A program made the position numbers and the translations under genes. Source: Acidobacteriota bacterium (GTDB lineage: Bacteria > Acidobacteriota > Terriglobia > Terriglobales > Acidobacteriaceae). Taken from it: a stretch of 9,080 bases of DNA. This document shows, piece after piece, positions 1 through 5,947 of the stretch. The stretch is from contig QHZV01000143.1 in NCBI GenBank assembly GCA_003224785.1, positions 1 through 9,080 of the forward strand. Reading direction: 5' to 3'. Position 1 is the stretch's first letter, and each line of letters begins with the position of its first letter. The notes under the pieces are model-generated. The model ran no database searches. It was not told where the DNA came from and was given only the letters and a program-made list of their open reading frames with translations.

Positions 1-759
1 GGCCGATTGCTCCTGAGAAGCTTCCGCCACAAGCGAATTCCCGTCACCGGAATTCTGCGCGACAAAAATTATCCGACCGTCACCAAAACGCGCATCCTCG
101 CTGGCATGCCCCACACCTGGAGACAGCAGGTCGTACGGCTCGATCGTGAGCCCGATACCGATCTTGCGCTTCACGCGCGCCGCGAATTGGCCTTGGCCGC
201 CAAGCAATACCTCCGCGCGTCAGACACGCTGCTGGTTTCCGACTACGGATACGGCGCGGCCAGCCCCGAGATCGTGGCCGCACTTCGAGACAAGTCCTCC
301 GTCCCCATCGTGCTCGACTCGCGCCACCGAATGATGGAATTTTCCGGAATCACTGCCGCCACTCCAAATGAACCAGAAGTCGAAGAGGCGCTGCGCACCC
401 GAATTCGCGATTAGGGCACGCTGTGCTCCGCCGGCGCGCAGATCATCTCGCGCATGAAGCTACAGTCTCTGATCATTACTCGCGGGCGCGACGGCATGGT
501 CGCATTCTCCGGCAAGCACAAGCCGACTGACATTCCAATCTCCGGCAGCGACCAGGTCACAGACGTGACCGGCGCGGGAGATACGGTGATCGCCACGTTC
601 ACGGCGGCGCTCGCTGCAGGAGCAACCGCCGAAGAGGCAGCGCATTTGGCGAATTACGCCGGCGGGATCGTGGTGATGAAGCGCGGCACAGCCACGGTGT
701 CCCAACAGGAGCTTTTGGAGGCAATACAAAAGGCGCCGCCGCAGACGAGATCTCACTGA
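1..759 (+). pseudogene. hldE1: D-glycero-beta-D-manno-heptose-7-phosphate kinase (PfkB family), 5'-truncated by the window and interrupted by TAG
   Basis: The reading frame is open from base 1, so the gene starts upstream of the window. It carries PfkB/ribokinase-family sequence typical of the kinase half of HldE (RfaE): TKTRILAG and RQQVVRLDREP in the first third, VSDYGYGAASPEIV near 235-280, and TPNEPEVEEAL near 362-393. The PfkB signature 2, DVTGAGDT, has its G-A-G-D at 571-582 and includes the catalytic-base Asp. The enzyme would phosphorylate heptose-7-phosphate at C1 for ADP-heptose and LPS inner-core synthesis in the cytoplasm. A TAG at 412-414 interrupts the frame, yet homologous sequence continues in the same frame to the TGA at 757-759, so a single substitution would explain it. 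Restart at ATG 454 would make only a 101-residue C-terminal piece without the sugar-binding half, and I see no Shine-Dalgarno there. It could be a true pseudogene or a base-call error. The adjacent hldE2 supports the pathway assignment. Confidence 0.85.
412..414 (+). other. In-frame amber codon inside the heptose kinase gene
   Basis: TAG follows the codons for RTRIRD and is followed in the same frame by [19 protein letters not shown], which continues the family alignment. No frame change is needed to join the halves. A one-base change, for example from TTG or TCG, would create this stop. Confidence 0.85.
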
Positions 760-860
760 AACCGTCTTTCTCTGCGTTCTCGGTGGCTTTTCTGGGCGCA
801 CTCTGCGGTTAAAAGCTTTGAACCATAATGCAAGCGAAACTCGCAAAGGACACAAAGCAA
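760..860 (+). repeat. Dispersed intergenic repeat fragment of the 'CTCTGCG / GGACACAAAG' type
   Basis: The stretch between the kinase stop and the hldE2 body reads as low-complexity phrases: TCTCTGCGTTCTCGGTGGC, then CTCTGCGGTTAAAAGCTTTG, then CGCAAAGGACACAAAG. I recognise phrases of this kind as intergenic repeats scattered through Acidobacteriota and some other soil bacteria. This is memory-based, and only one copy is in the window. It overlaps the first 11 codons of hldE2 if the ATG at 828 is the start. Confidence 0.4.
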
Positions 861-1346
861 TTGTCCCGAACCAAAATTCTTAATCGCGACCAATTGAAGC
901 CGCATGTTGCCAAATGGCGTGAGGCTGGCGACAAAGTGACGCTAGCCAACGGCTGCTTCGATCTCCTCCACGTCGGGCACATTCGCTATCTTCGCGCCGC
1001 GAAGGAACTCGGCGGAAAATTGCTGGTCGCTATCAACTCGGACGATTCCGTTCGCTCCCTCAAAGGCCAAGGTCGGCCGCTAATGCCAGACCATGAGCGC
1101 GCAGAGATCCTCGCAGCGTTGTCGGACGTAGATGCAGTCGTTGTTTTCCCCGAACCCGATGTGCGTGCGCTCATTCGCGAGATTTGCCCCGACATCCACG
1201 CTAAGGGCACCGACTACACCGCCGAGAATGTTCCGGAGCGGGACACCATCATCGAGTGCGGCGGCCGTGTCGAGATCGTTGGCGATCCCAAGAACCATTC
1301 CGCCACCGACATCATAGGTAATCGCCTGGAGAAACGCCGCTCGTGA
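828..1346 (+). CDS. hldE2: D-glycero-beta-D-manno-heptose 1-phosphate adenylyltransferase
   Basis: This cytoplasmic cytidylyltransferase-fold enzyme transfers AMP from ATP to heptose-1-phosphate, giving ADP-heptose for LPS inner core. The 172-residue product has the nucleotidyltransferase signature NGCFDLLHVGH at residues 41-51 (HxGH is H48-H51), then INSDDSVRSLKG, AKGTDY at 125-130, and NHSATDII at 156-163. All are hallmarks of the RfaE2/HldE C-terminal domain. At about 160 residues for the core it is a stand-alone domain, as in organisms where kinase and transferase are separate genes. Its stop overlaps the GTG start of the next gene (GTGA). The start is uncertain: the ATG at 828 has no Shine-Dalgarno and lies in repeat-like sequence, whereas the TTG at 861 follows AAAGGA (845-850) with a 10-nt spacer and gives the family-typical start MSRTKIL. 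I list the longer form but favour 861. Confidence 0.93.
   Translation: MQAKLAKDTKQLSRTKILNRDQLKPHVAKWREAGDKVTLANGCFDLLHVGHIRYLRAAKELGGKLLVAINSDDSVRSLKGQGRPLMPDHERAEILAALSDVDAVVVFPEPDVRALIREICPDIHAKGTDYTAENVPERDTIIECGGRVEIVGDPKNHSATDIIGNRLEKRRS
845..850 (+). promoter_or_regulatory. Shine-Dalgarno candidate supporting a TTG start of hldE2 at 861
   Basis: AAAGGA lies 10 nt before the TTG at 861, while nothing similar precedes the ATG at 828. The TTG-initiated product begins MSRTKIL, close to the usual N-terminus of stand-alone RfaE2 proteins. Confidence 0.5.
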
Positions 1347-2361
1347 GCAGCGCGGCAGTCCCGCCGAGAAGCATCTTGGTCGTACGCCTCATTCGTTCCC
1401 CGACACGTGCATCGGCTGGGTCATCGAACAAAGATGGGCAGAGTTACTTTGCGCGAAAGATGCTCCGCGCTCTGGCCGGCGAAGCTCCGCTCGACCGCTG
1501 GTTGATTTCGTTCACGCAGTTGACACAAAAACCTGGCGCAAATCGCTGCTGTCATCCGAGACTCGTCATCAAATCGCAGCCGCGCGCCGTGAAGTTCGCG
1601 AGCAAAGTTATGAAATCGCAATTGATTTTCAGGGCGCACTGAAATCCGCCGTCATCGCACGACTGGTTAGAGCAAATACAGTCTTCGGCATGAAGCGCCC
1701 GCGTGAGTGGCCGTCACAAATGTTCTACACAAAGCCGGTTGCTACCAACGGAACTCACGTTATCGAGCAGTACCAATCACTCGTGGGCGCCGTCGCCGCA
1801 ACTCCACTCGCAAACTGTGCAGCCCTGTTCCCGCAGGACGATCGAGATGAACCCACTGTCGGAACTCTGATTTCTCCCAACCAGCAATTCGTTCTGATTA
1901 ATCCCGGAGCAGGATGGCCCGCCAAGCAATGGCCTGCCGAACGATACGGCGAAGTGGCAAAAGCTCTATCTAGGGATGGACTCACTCCCTTAATCAACTT
2001 TGGTCCCGGCGAAGAAAAACTCGCTGCGATCGTGGAGGAAACAAGCCACGGCACAGCTCGCAAGATTTCGTGCTCCGTCGGCGAACTGATCGCGCTCACC
2101 CGTCGCGCCCGCCTCTTCATCGGCGGAGATACCGGCCCCATGCATCTGGCCTCCGCATTACAAATTCCAGTGCTGGCGATCTTCGGACCAACCGATCCCG
2201 CCCGCAACGGTCCATACGGAACGAAAAATATTGTGCTGCGGAACGCGGCCAGCAAGACTTCGCTCTCGCACACCAGCGAACCTGATACTGGCTTGCTCAA
2301 AATCACACCCGATGAAGTGATCGCGGCATCACGCCGTTTGCTGGAGGACTCCACTGCCTAG
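1343..2361 (+). pseudogene. waaC: Family 9 glycosyltransferase, heptosyltransferase I (WaaC)-like, with internal deletion and frameshift
   Basis: The GTG at 1343 overlaps the hldE2 stop, with GGAG at 1328-1331 upstream. It opens with SSAAVPPRSILVVRL, the usual N-terminal strand of family 9 enzymes. From about 1393 the homologous sequence continues in another frame: SFPDTCIGWVIEQRW, then IDFQGALKSAVIARL, INPGAGWPAKQWPAERYG, and the nucleotide-sugar motif GGDTGPMHLASALQIP with IFGPTDPARNGPYG, ending in TAG 2359-2361. The block normally between, of the form S-x-x-GDV-x-H-x-LP, is missing. Alignment by eye to E. coli WaaC (TSSMGDVLHTLP region) suggests about 52 nt lost, which agrees with the observed frame change. 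The lost block includes the Asp proposed as catalytic base in WaaC (Asp13), so restoring the frame alone would not restore activity. An intact enzyme would add the first heptose to Kdo2-lipid A at the inner membrane. A sequence error is the alternative to gene decay. Confidence 0.87.
2343..2348 (+). promoter_or_regulatory. Strong Shine-Dalgarno positioned for a CTG start at 2354
   Basis: GGAGGA ends 5 nt before CTG 2354-2356. The frame opened by this CTG has no ATG, GTG or TTG between its preceding stop (TGA 2318-2320) and TTG 2447. A start at TTG 2447 would drop the first hydrophobic segment. The site lies inside the end of the upstream glycosyltransferase gene, as expected for translational coupling. 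Confidence 0.65.
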
Positions 2362-2836
2362 CTGGAGCAAAATCGCGCGGCGCATTCGTGTTCCGCTGGG
2401 CTTCGCCGCGGCTGCCGCATTTCTCCTGCTGGCGCACCCCGCGAAATTGTCAATTCTAATCGGCAGTGCCGTGGCTATAGCCGGTTTGGTGATTCGCGCC
2501 CTGGCATCCGGGCACGTCCGAAAAAATGAAGTGCTCACGATCACGGGCCCTTATGGATACACGCGCAACCCACTTTATTTCGGAAGTCTCATGTTCTTCG
2601 CCATCTACTTGCCTGTCATCAGGTCCGAAGAAGAGTTCCTCAGGATGAGGTTTCCAGAATTTGGCGAGTACGAACGTAACGTGCCCAGACTATTTCCCCG
2701 CTTCACTCCTTACCAAAGCAGCTCAAACTCCTTCCATTGGCATCTGTACTGGAAGCACCGCGAGTACAACGCTGCTGTCGGTGCCGCGGTCCTGATCGCA
2801 ATTCTCATCCTTAAGGCGCATTGGTTCGGAACATGA
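2354..2836 (+). CDS. Isoprenylcysteine carboxyl methyltransferase (ICMT/PEMT)-family membrane protein, probably with an internal deletion
   Basis: From CTG 2354 the product is 160 residues. It has hydrophobic segments near 13-28, 33-50, 80-90 and 142-154. The core GPYGYTRNPLYFGS (65-78) followed by RSEEEFLRMRFPEFGEYERNVPRLFPRF (90-117) is the S-adenosylmethionine-binding C-terminal signature of ICMT/phospholipid-methyltransferase-like proteins. In relatives some 25-30 hydrophobic residues separate RNPxYxGS from PVIRxEE; here only about eight (LMFFAIYL) remain, suggesting an in-frame loss of about 20 residues near 2585-2600. This removes most of a transmembrane pass, so function is doubtful. 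The start rests on the GGAGGA at 2343-2348; the alternative TTG at 2447 would yield 129 residues. The gene overlaps the glycosyltransferase stop by 8 nt and the next gene by ATGA, so it is part of the same operon. The substrate is unknown, and bacterial members need not act on prenylcysteine. Confidence 0.8.
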   Translation: MPSWSKIARRIRVPLGFAAAAAFLLLAHPAKLSILIGSAVAIAGLVIRALASGHVRKNEVLTITGPYGYTRNPLYFGSLMFFAIYLPVIRSEEEFLRMRFPEFGEYERNVPRLFPRFTPYQSSSNSFHWHLYWKHREYNAAVGAAVLIAILILKAHWFGT

Positions 2837-3636
2837 GTACAAGGTTTGTCCCCGTGGTCGTCGCCAGCCTGGCGTTCGCAATTGCAGCATTGGCCCAGGT
2901 ACAAATGGCATCCATTGGGAATTCGAACTTATCGCACATACTTCCGCCTTCTTCGGCTTACCGCTTTCCCGCCGGCGAGAAACTAACGTACTCCGTTCAA
3001 TGGCACATGCTGAACGCGGGCACGGCCACAATTCTCATGCAGCGATCGGGTTCCCGGGAGCACCTGACTTCCACGGCGGAATCGGCTGGCCTCGCCAACA
3101 AGCTATTTCACGTGCATGACATTTTCGGCGCGGACATCGATCCACGCTCTTTCTGTACGCAACAGATCTCGAAACACAGTGAAGAAGGTCCGCGGCGGCT
3201 CGACCGCAGTATCTATTTTGATTATTCGCACGCCAAGAGCCTGGTGGACGACAAAGATCTGAAGACGGGCAAACAGAAGCACTCTGAATTCGACATACCA
3301 CTGTGCGTCTCTGACGTGGTCAGCGGATTTTTCTACGCGCGCTCACTTCCACTACATCTCGGCTTTTCGCAAGTGTTTCCCGTGAACGATGGCGGCAAGA
3401 CCACAGATGTCCGCATCAATGTCGAAGCCCGCGAGAACATCAAAGGCCCAATGGGCGAGTTTCAAACCCTGCGAGTGAGGGCCGAACCCATATCCGGCCC
3501 GATGACGAGCAAAGGAGAAATCTGGGTCTGGCTCACCGAGGACGCGAGGCGCGTGCCGGTGCAGATGAAATCCAAACTAGGATTCGCGTCGCTTCTATTT
3601 CAACTGCAACAGATGGACTCGCCGAAGCCAAGGTAA
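2833..3636 (+). CDS. Exported DUF3108 family protein
   Basis: The ATG at 2833 overlaps the upstream stop (ATGA), which favours it over the in-frame TTG at 2821. The 267-residue product starts with a likely Sec signal peptide (MSTRFVPVVVASLAFAIAALA, cleavage before QVQ). The mature part reads as DUF3108: FPAGEKLTYSVQWHMLNAGTAT at the N-terminus, FHVHDIFGADIDPRSFC, SKHSEEGPRRLDRSIYFDY in the middle, then FPVNDGGKTTDVRINVEARE, and the terminal GEIWVWLTEDARRVPVQMKSKL. It is probably a periplasmic or outer-membrane-facing beta-rich protein of unknown biochemical function. It looks full length and undamaged. It closes the heptose/LPS operon, so a cell-envelope role is a reasonable inference from position only. 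Confidence 0.88.
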   Translation: MSTRFVPVVVASLAFAIAALAQVQMASIGNSNLSHILPPSSAYRFPAGEKLTYSVQWHMLNAGTATILMQRSGSREHLTSTAESAGLANKLFHVHDIFGADIDPRSFCTQQISKHSEEGPRRLDRSIYFDYSHAKSLVDDKDLKTGKQKHSEFDIPLCVSDVVSGFFYARSLPLHLGFSQVFPVNDGGKTTDVRINVEARENIKGPMGEFQTLRVRAEPISGPMTSKGEIWVWLTEDARRVPVQMKSKLGFASLLFQLQQMDSPKPR

Positions 3637-3650
3637 TTCACACAATGTGG

Positions 3651-3700
3651 GGACAGTCGCCCTCGGCTGTCCGGTCGAGCGCAGCTCGACATCATTTTCT
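3651..3700 (+). terminator. Double-hairpin terminator between convergent genes
   Basis: The first hairpin pairs 3651-3659 with 3664-3672 (GGACAGTCG with CGGCTGTCC, one G-T wobble, 4-nt loop). The second pairs 3674-3680 with 3684-3690 (GTCGAGC with GCTCGAC, perfect, 3-nt loop). ATCATTTTCT follows. The site sits between the stop of the plus-strand operon (3636) and the stop of the minus-strand TPR gene (3742), where a terminator is expected. The T-run is modest, so termination strength is uncertain. Confidence 0.6.
3665..3691 (+). repeat. REP-like repeat, copy A
   Basis: The 27 bases from GGCTGTCC through CGACA match copy B at 5448-5474 at 23 positions by eye. Both copies are intergenic and lie just after a gene end, as repetitive extragenic palindromes usually do. 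The copy forms most of the double hairpin here. Confidence 0.55.
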
Positions 3701-3741
3701 AATTGGAATCAGTCTGCCCCAGATAGCACGTCTGGCCGAGT

Positions 3742-5382
3742 TCACTTGCGTGCAGCTTGAACTTCCATCACCGCCCGCGCATGCTTCAACTCCGCGCGAT
3801 CCGACTTCGACCCGTCGCAGTTCTTTAGCAATAACGAATAGTATTCGTGCGCTTTGTCGCTCTTGCCCGCTTGTTCCGCCGCCTGTGCCGCTCCGTACAG
3901 CGCATTAAACCGGCCAGGATCCGTCTTCAACGTTGCTTCGTATTCCGCCAGCGCGTCTCCCGGGCGCTTCGAGTCGAGGAGAATGTCGCCCATCATCTCG
4001 TGAACGGGAATGCCATTGCTTGCCTCGGCCTCTCCTTCTTCCTTCTCGGCCAACGGACGCAGCAAAGCGATAGCATCATCCTGCCGTCCCTCTGCTTCGG
4101 CTCGCCATGCTCTCGCGATGCTCAGTTCATCTGTGACCCCCTGGGGCAGCCAGGGTTCCTTTTTCTTGTTTGCCTCCGCTTTTTTCAGAAGCGTTACGAG
4201 TTCCCCAACTTCTTTTTTTGTTTGTTCGAGATTTCCGCTTCGCGCCGCCCCAATGGCCCGTGCCATGTACGCGAAGGAACGATTCCCGTCCGCGGTGCCC
4301 TCTACAGGCGAAAGCTGCGCGGCAGCTGCCCATTGATGGAGCTCGAGCACATACGAAGCTTGAAAGTCGCTCTGAGCGGCCAAATGCGGGTCGAAGCCCA
4401 AGCCATACATGTCGTGCATCTGGGGCATGGCTTTTACTTCATCAATAATTTTCTGCGCTTCTTCTTCTCGGCCCGTCTGCAGGTACGCATAGACCAGGAA
4501 ATCCATCGCGTGGAACTGATGTCCTTCACCACCCATGTGCATCGCAGCTTCCTTCTGCGTGGCTGCAATGGAGCGAACGTTCGAGTCAATGTCATCCTGC
4601 CAGAGTCCGAGACGCGCAAAAATGTGCGCCGGCATGTGCAAAGCATGCGGAGCCGCTGGAGCGATCTGCGCATAGCGGCGCGCCGCGGGCAAACCCAGGT
4701 GCGCCATCTCCGGTTTGTCGTACGTGTGGATCAGATAATGTGGAATGCCCGGATGGTTCGGCTCCTCGGCAAATAGTTTTTCCAGGACCGCCGCAGCTTT
4801 TTTGCGATAAGCGTCACCCGGATCGTGTTCTGGTTCAGCGGCGAGCAGACTCAATGCATGAAAGGCAGCCGCCTCATGATCGTCAGGATTGCGCTGCGCG
4901 ACTTTTTCCATGGCATTGGAATAAGCCATTGCCCGTTTCTCGTAAGACCGCTTCGGGTGCTTGTAGAAAGCATCGAGCGCCTTGATGTAATCCTTTTCGC
5001 GCGAGGTCGCCTGCATTTTCTCGGCATGCTTCAGTTGTTCCCCACCGCGCTGCAGGACCGCCAACTCCGGACGGTTCCACAACTGATGCCACAAGCTCAT
5101 CGCCAGTCCCCAATGCGCAATCGCGCACTGCGGATCATCCTTCTCGATCTGCTCGAATTCCTTCTCTGCTTCCTCATACCAGAATGAATGCAACATGGCG
5201 ACGCCACGCTCCACCGGCTTTTGCATCGCAGCAGAACAAGAGGTAGGAAAGTGAACAGTCCCGAGCTGTGCCTCAGTCAGTTCTTCATGATGATGAGCGT
5301 CGTGCCCCGGCCCTTCTTCATCAGCCGCCAGATAACACGGCACAGAAACCGCCAGCGCAAGCACAACCAAAATGGTTTTCAT
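3742..5382 (-). CDS. Exported tetratricopeptide repeat protein
   Basis: Starting at ATG 5382 the product is 546 residues; an in-frame GTG at 5391 would add only MLS, and neither start has a strong Shine-Dalgarno. The N-terminus MKTILVVLALAVSVPCYLA is a probable signal peptide; the Cys is preceded by Pro, so it does not form a lipobox. A His-rich stretch, GPGHDAHHHEE, follows. The body is helical TPR sequence: RGVAMLHSFWYEEAEKEFEQ with DPQCAIAHWGLAMS, then IPHYLIHTYDKPE, APHALHMPAHIFARLG, AMDFLVYAYLQTGR, and C-terminal TPRs around GDALAEYEATLKTDPGRFNALYG. This belongs to a conserved exported TPR family common in soil bacteria with no established function. TPRs mediate protein-protein contacts, so a periplasmic scaffold role is only a guess. 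The gene looks complete and is last in the minus-strand group. Confidence 0.88.
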   Translation of the reverse strand: MKTILVVLALAVSVPCYLAADEEGPGHDAHHHEELTEAQLGTVHFPTSCSAAMQKPVERGVAMLHSFWYEEAEKEFEQIEKDDPQCAIAHWGLAMSLWHQLWNRPELAVLQRGGEQLKHAEKMQATSREKDYIKALDAFYKHPKRSYEKRAMAYSNAMEKVAQRNPDDHEAAAFHALSLLAAEPEHDPGDAYRKKAAAVLEKLFAEEPNHPGIPHYLIHTYDKPEMAHLGLPAARRYAQIAPAAPHALHMPAHIFARLGLWQDDIDSNVRSIAATQKEAAMHMGGEGHQFHAMDFLVYAYLQTGREEEAQKIIDEVKAMPQMHDMYGLGFDPHLAAQSDFQASYVLELHQWAAAAQLSPVEGTADGNRSFAYMARAIGAARSGNLEQTKKEVGELVTLLKKAEANKKKEPWLPQGVTDELSIARAWRAEAEGRQDDAIALLRPLAEKEEGEAEASNGIPVHEMMGDILLDSKRPGDALAEYEATLKTDPGRFNALYGAAQAAEQAGKSDKAHEYYSLLLKNCDGSKSDRAELKHARAVMEVQAARK

Positions 5383-5431
5383 GGAAAGCACCGCCGGAAT
5401 CAGAGTCTATTTGCCTCGATGCGCGGGAGTC

Positions 5432-5472
5432 AAAAATGGCCGCCCCAGGCTGTCCAGCCGAGCGAAGCCCGA
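5432..5472 (-). terminator. Possible terminator after the small membrane protein gene (minus strand)
   Basis: On the minus-strand transcript, 5472-5456 can fold as GTCGGGC-TTC-GCTCGGC, seven pairs including two G-U wobbles. A short GGCT/AGCC stem follows, and then a run of five T (complement of 5432-5436). The plus-strand transcript would have A-C mismatches at the wobble positions, so the fold favours minus-strand RNA. The distance from the main hairpin to the T-run makes this tentative. Confidence 0.35.
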
Positions 5473-5474
5473 CA
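5448..5474 (+). repeat. REP-like repeat, copy B
   Basis: This copy matches copy A (3665-3691) at 23 of 27 positions, with differences confined to four single bases. It lies in the 95-nt gap between two minus-strand genes, immediately after the stop of the upstream one. Confidence 0.55.
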
Positions 5475-5477
5475 ACT

Positions 5478-5900
5478 TCACGCAGAGATCGCAACTCGCG
5501 CCTGCATGATCCTTAGTTTTCCTCCCGCCCAGGCACACGGCAATGCAGTGACAGCGATCGCGATTGCATACCAATGCGGCCCCATGTCGCGGTTCCAGGT
5601 TGCGACTGCCCCGATAATGCCGACGACCAACCCGAGCACGCCACCGATCAGCGCATGCTGCATCGGACGACTTGGAGCAAGCCGCGCGATGACGTAACTT
5701 CCGAGAATCCCATACACAATGCGATAAGCTGTCGCCAATCCGAACAGCCCATCAGACATTTGCTGGCCCAGCTTTGGGAAAATGCCAGCTGCCCGCAGCA
5801 GGGAGTCGGTGCCAATCGAAAGTGCGGCCCCGACCGCAATACCCGCCAGTACAGCCAGAACGCTTCTACCGATACTTCGTCTAGACTGTGTTTCATTCAT
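5478..5900 (-). CDS. Small multi-pass membrane protein of unknown function
   Basis: From ATG 5900 the product is 140 residues; an in-frame TTG at 5924 would add eight residues but lacks a Shine-Dalgarno. AAAGG lies about 13 nt before the ATG, a rather long spacing. There are roughly four hydrophobic segments: VLAVLAGIAVGAALSI, ATAYRIVYGILGSYVIARL, ALIGGVLGLVVGIIGAVAT and YAIAIAVTALPCAWAGG. Conserved-looking phrases are GRSVLAVLAG at the start, RPMQHALIGG in a loop, and WNRDMGPHWYAIA before the last segment. I recall similar uncharacterised proteins in Acidobacteriota and other soil bacteria but no assigned domain function. It begins 47 nt after the amidohydrolase stop on the same strand, so co-transcription is likely. 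The frame appears complete and undamaged. Confidence 0.75.
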   Translation of the reverse strand: MNETQSRRSIGRSVLAVLAGIAVGAALSIGTDSLLRAAGIFPKLGQQMSDGLFGLATAYRIVYGILGSYVIARLAPSRPMQHALIGGVLGLVVGIIGAVATWNRDMGPHWYAIAIAVTALPCAWAGGKLRIMQARVAISA

Positions 5901-5947
5901 GACTAGATCTGCACCTTTCTTCAAAATAAGCCTGTGCCATACAAAAC

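Noticed and set aside
412..414. TAG as a recoded pyrrolysine or readthrough codon
   Set aside because: HldE kinases have no pyrrolysine, and no recoding element or pylT-like gene is visible; a substitution or base error is simpler.
1519..1530. TTGACA resembling a -35 box
   Set aside because: It encodes VDTK in the restored glycosyltransferase frame and has no -10-like hexamer at 16-18 nt downstream.
1343..1642. 99-codon frame continuing straight on from GTG 1343
   Set aside because: Only its first 15 or so residues match the glycosyltransferase N-terminus; the rest is out-of-frame translation after the deletion.
1755..2354. Minus-strand open frame of 199 codons opposite the glycosyltransferase
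   Set aside because: The plus strand encodes clear family 9 motifs; the antisense product is Ser/Pro/Ala-rich and unrecognisable.
3847..4776. Plus-strand open frame of 309 codons
   Set aside because: It lies fully antisense to the TPR gene, has a Cys/Arg/Phe-rich composition with no recognisable domain, and the minus-strand frame clearly carries TPR motifs and a signal peptide.
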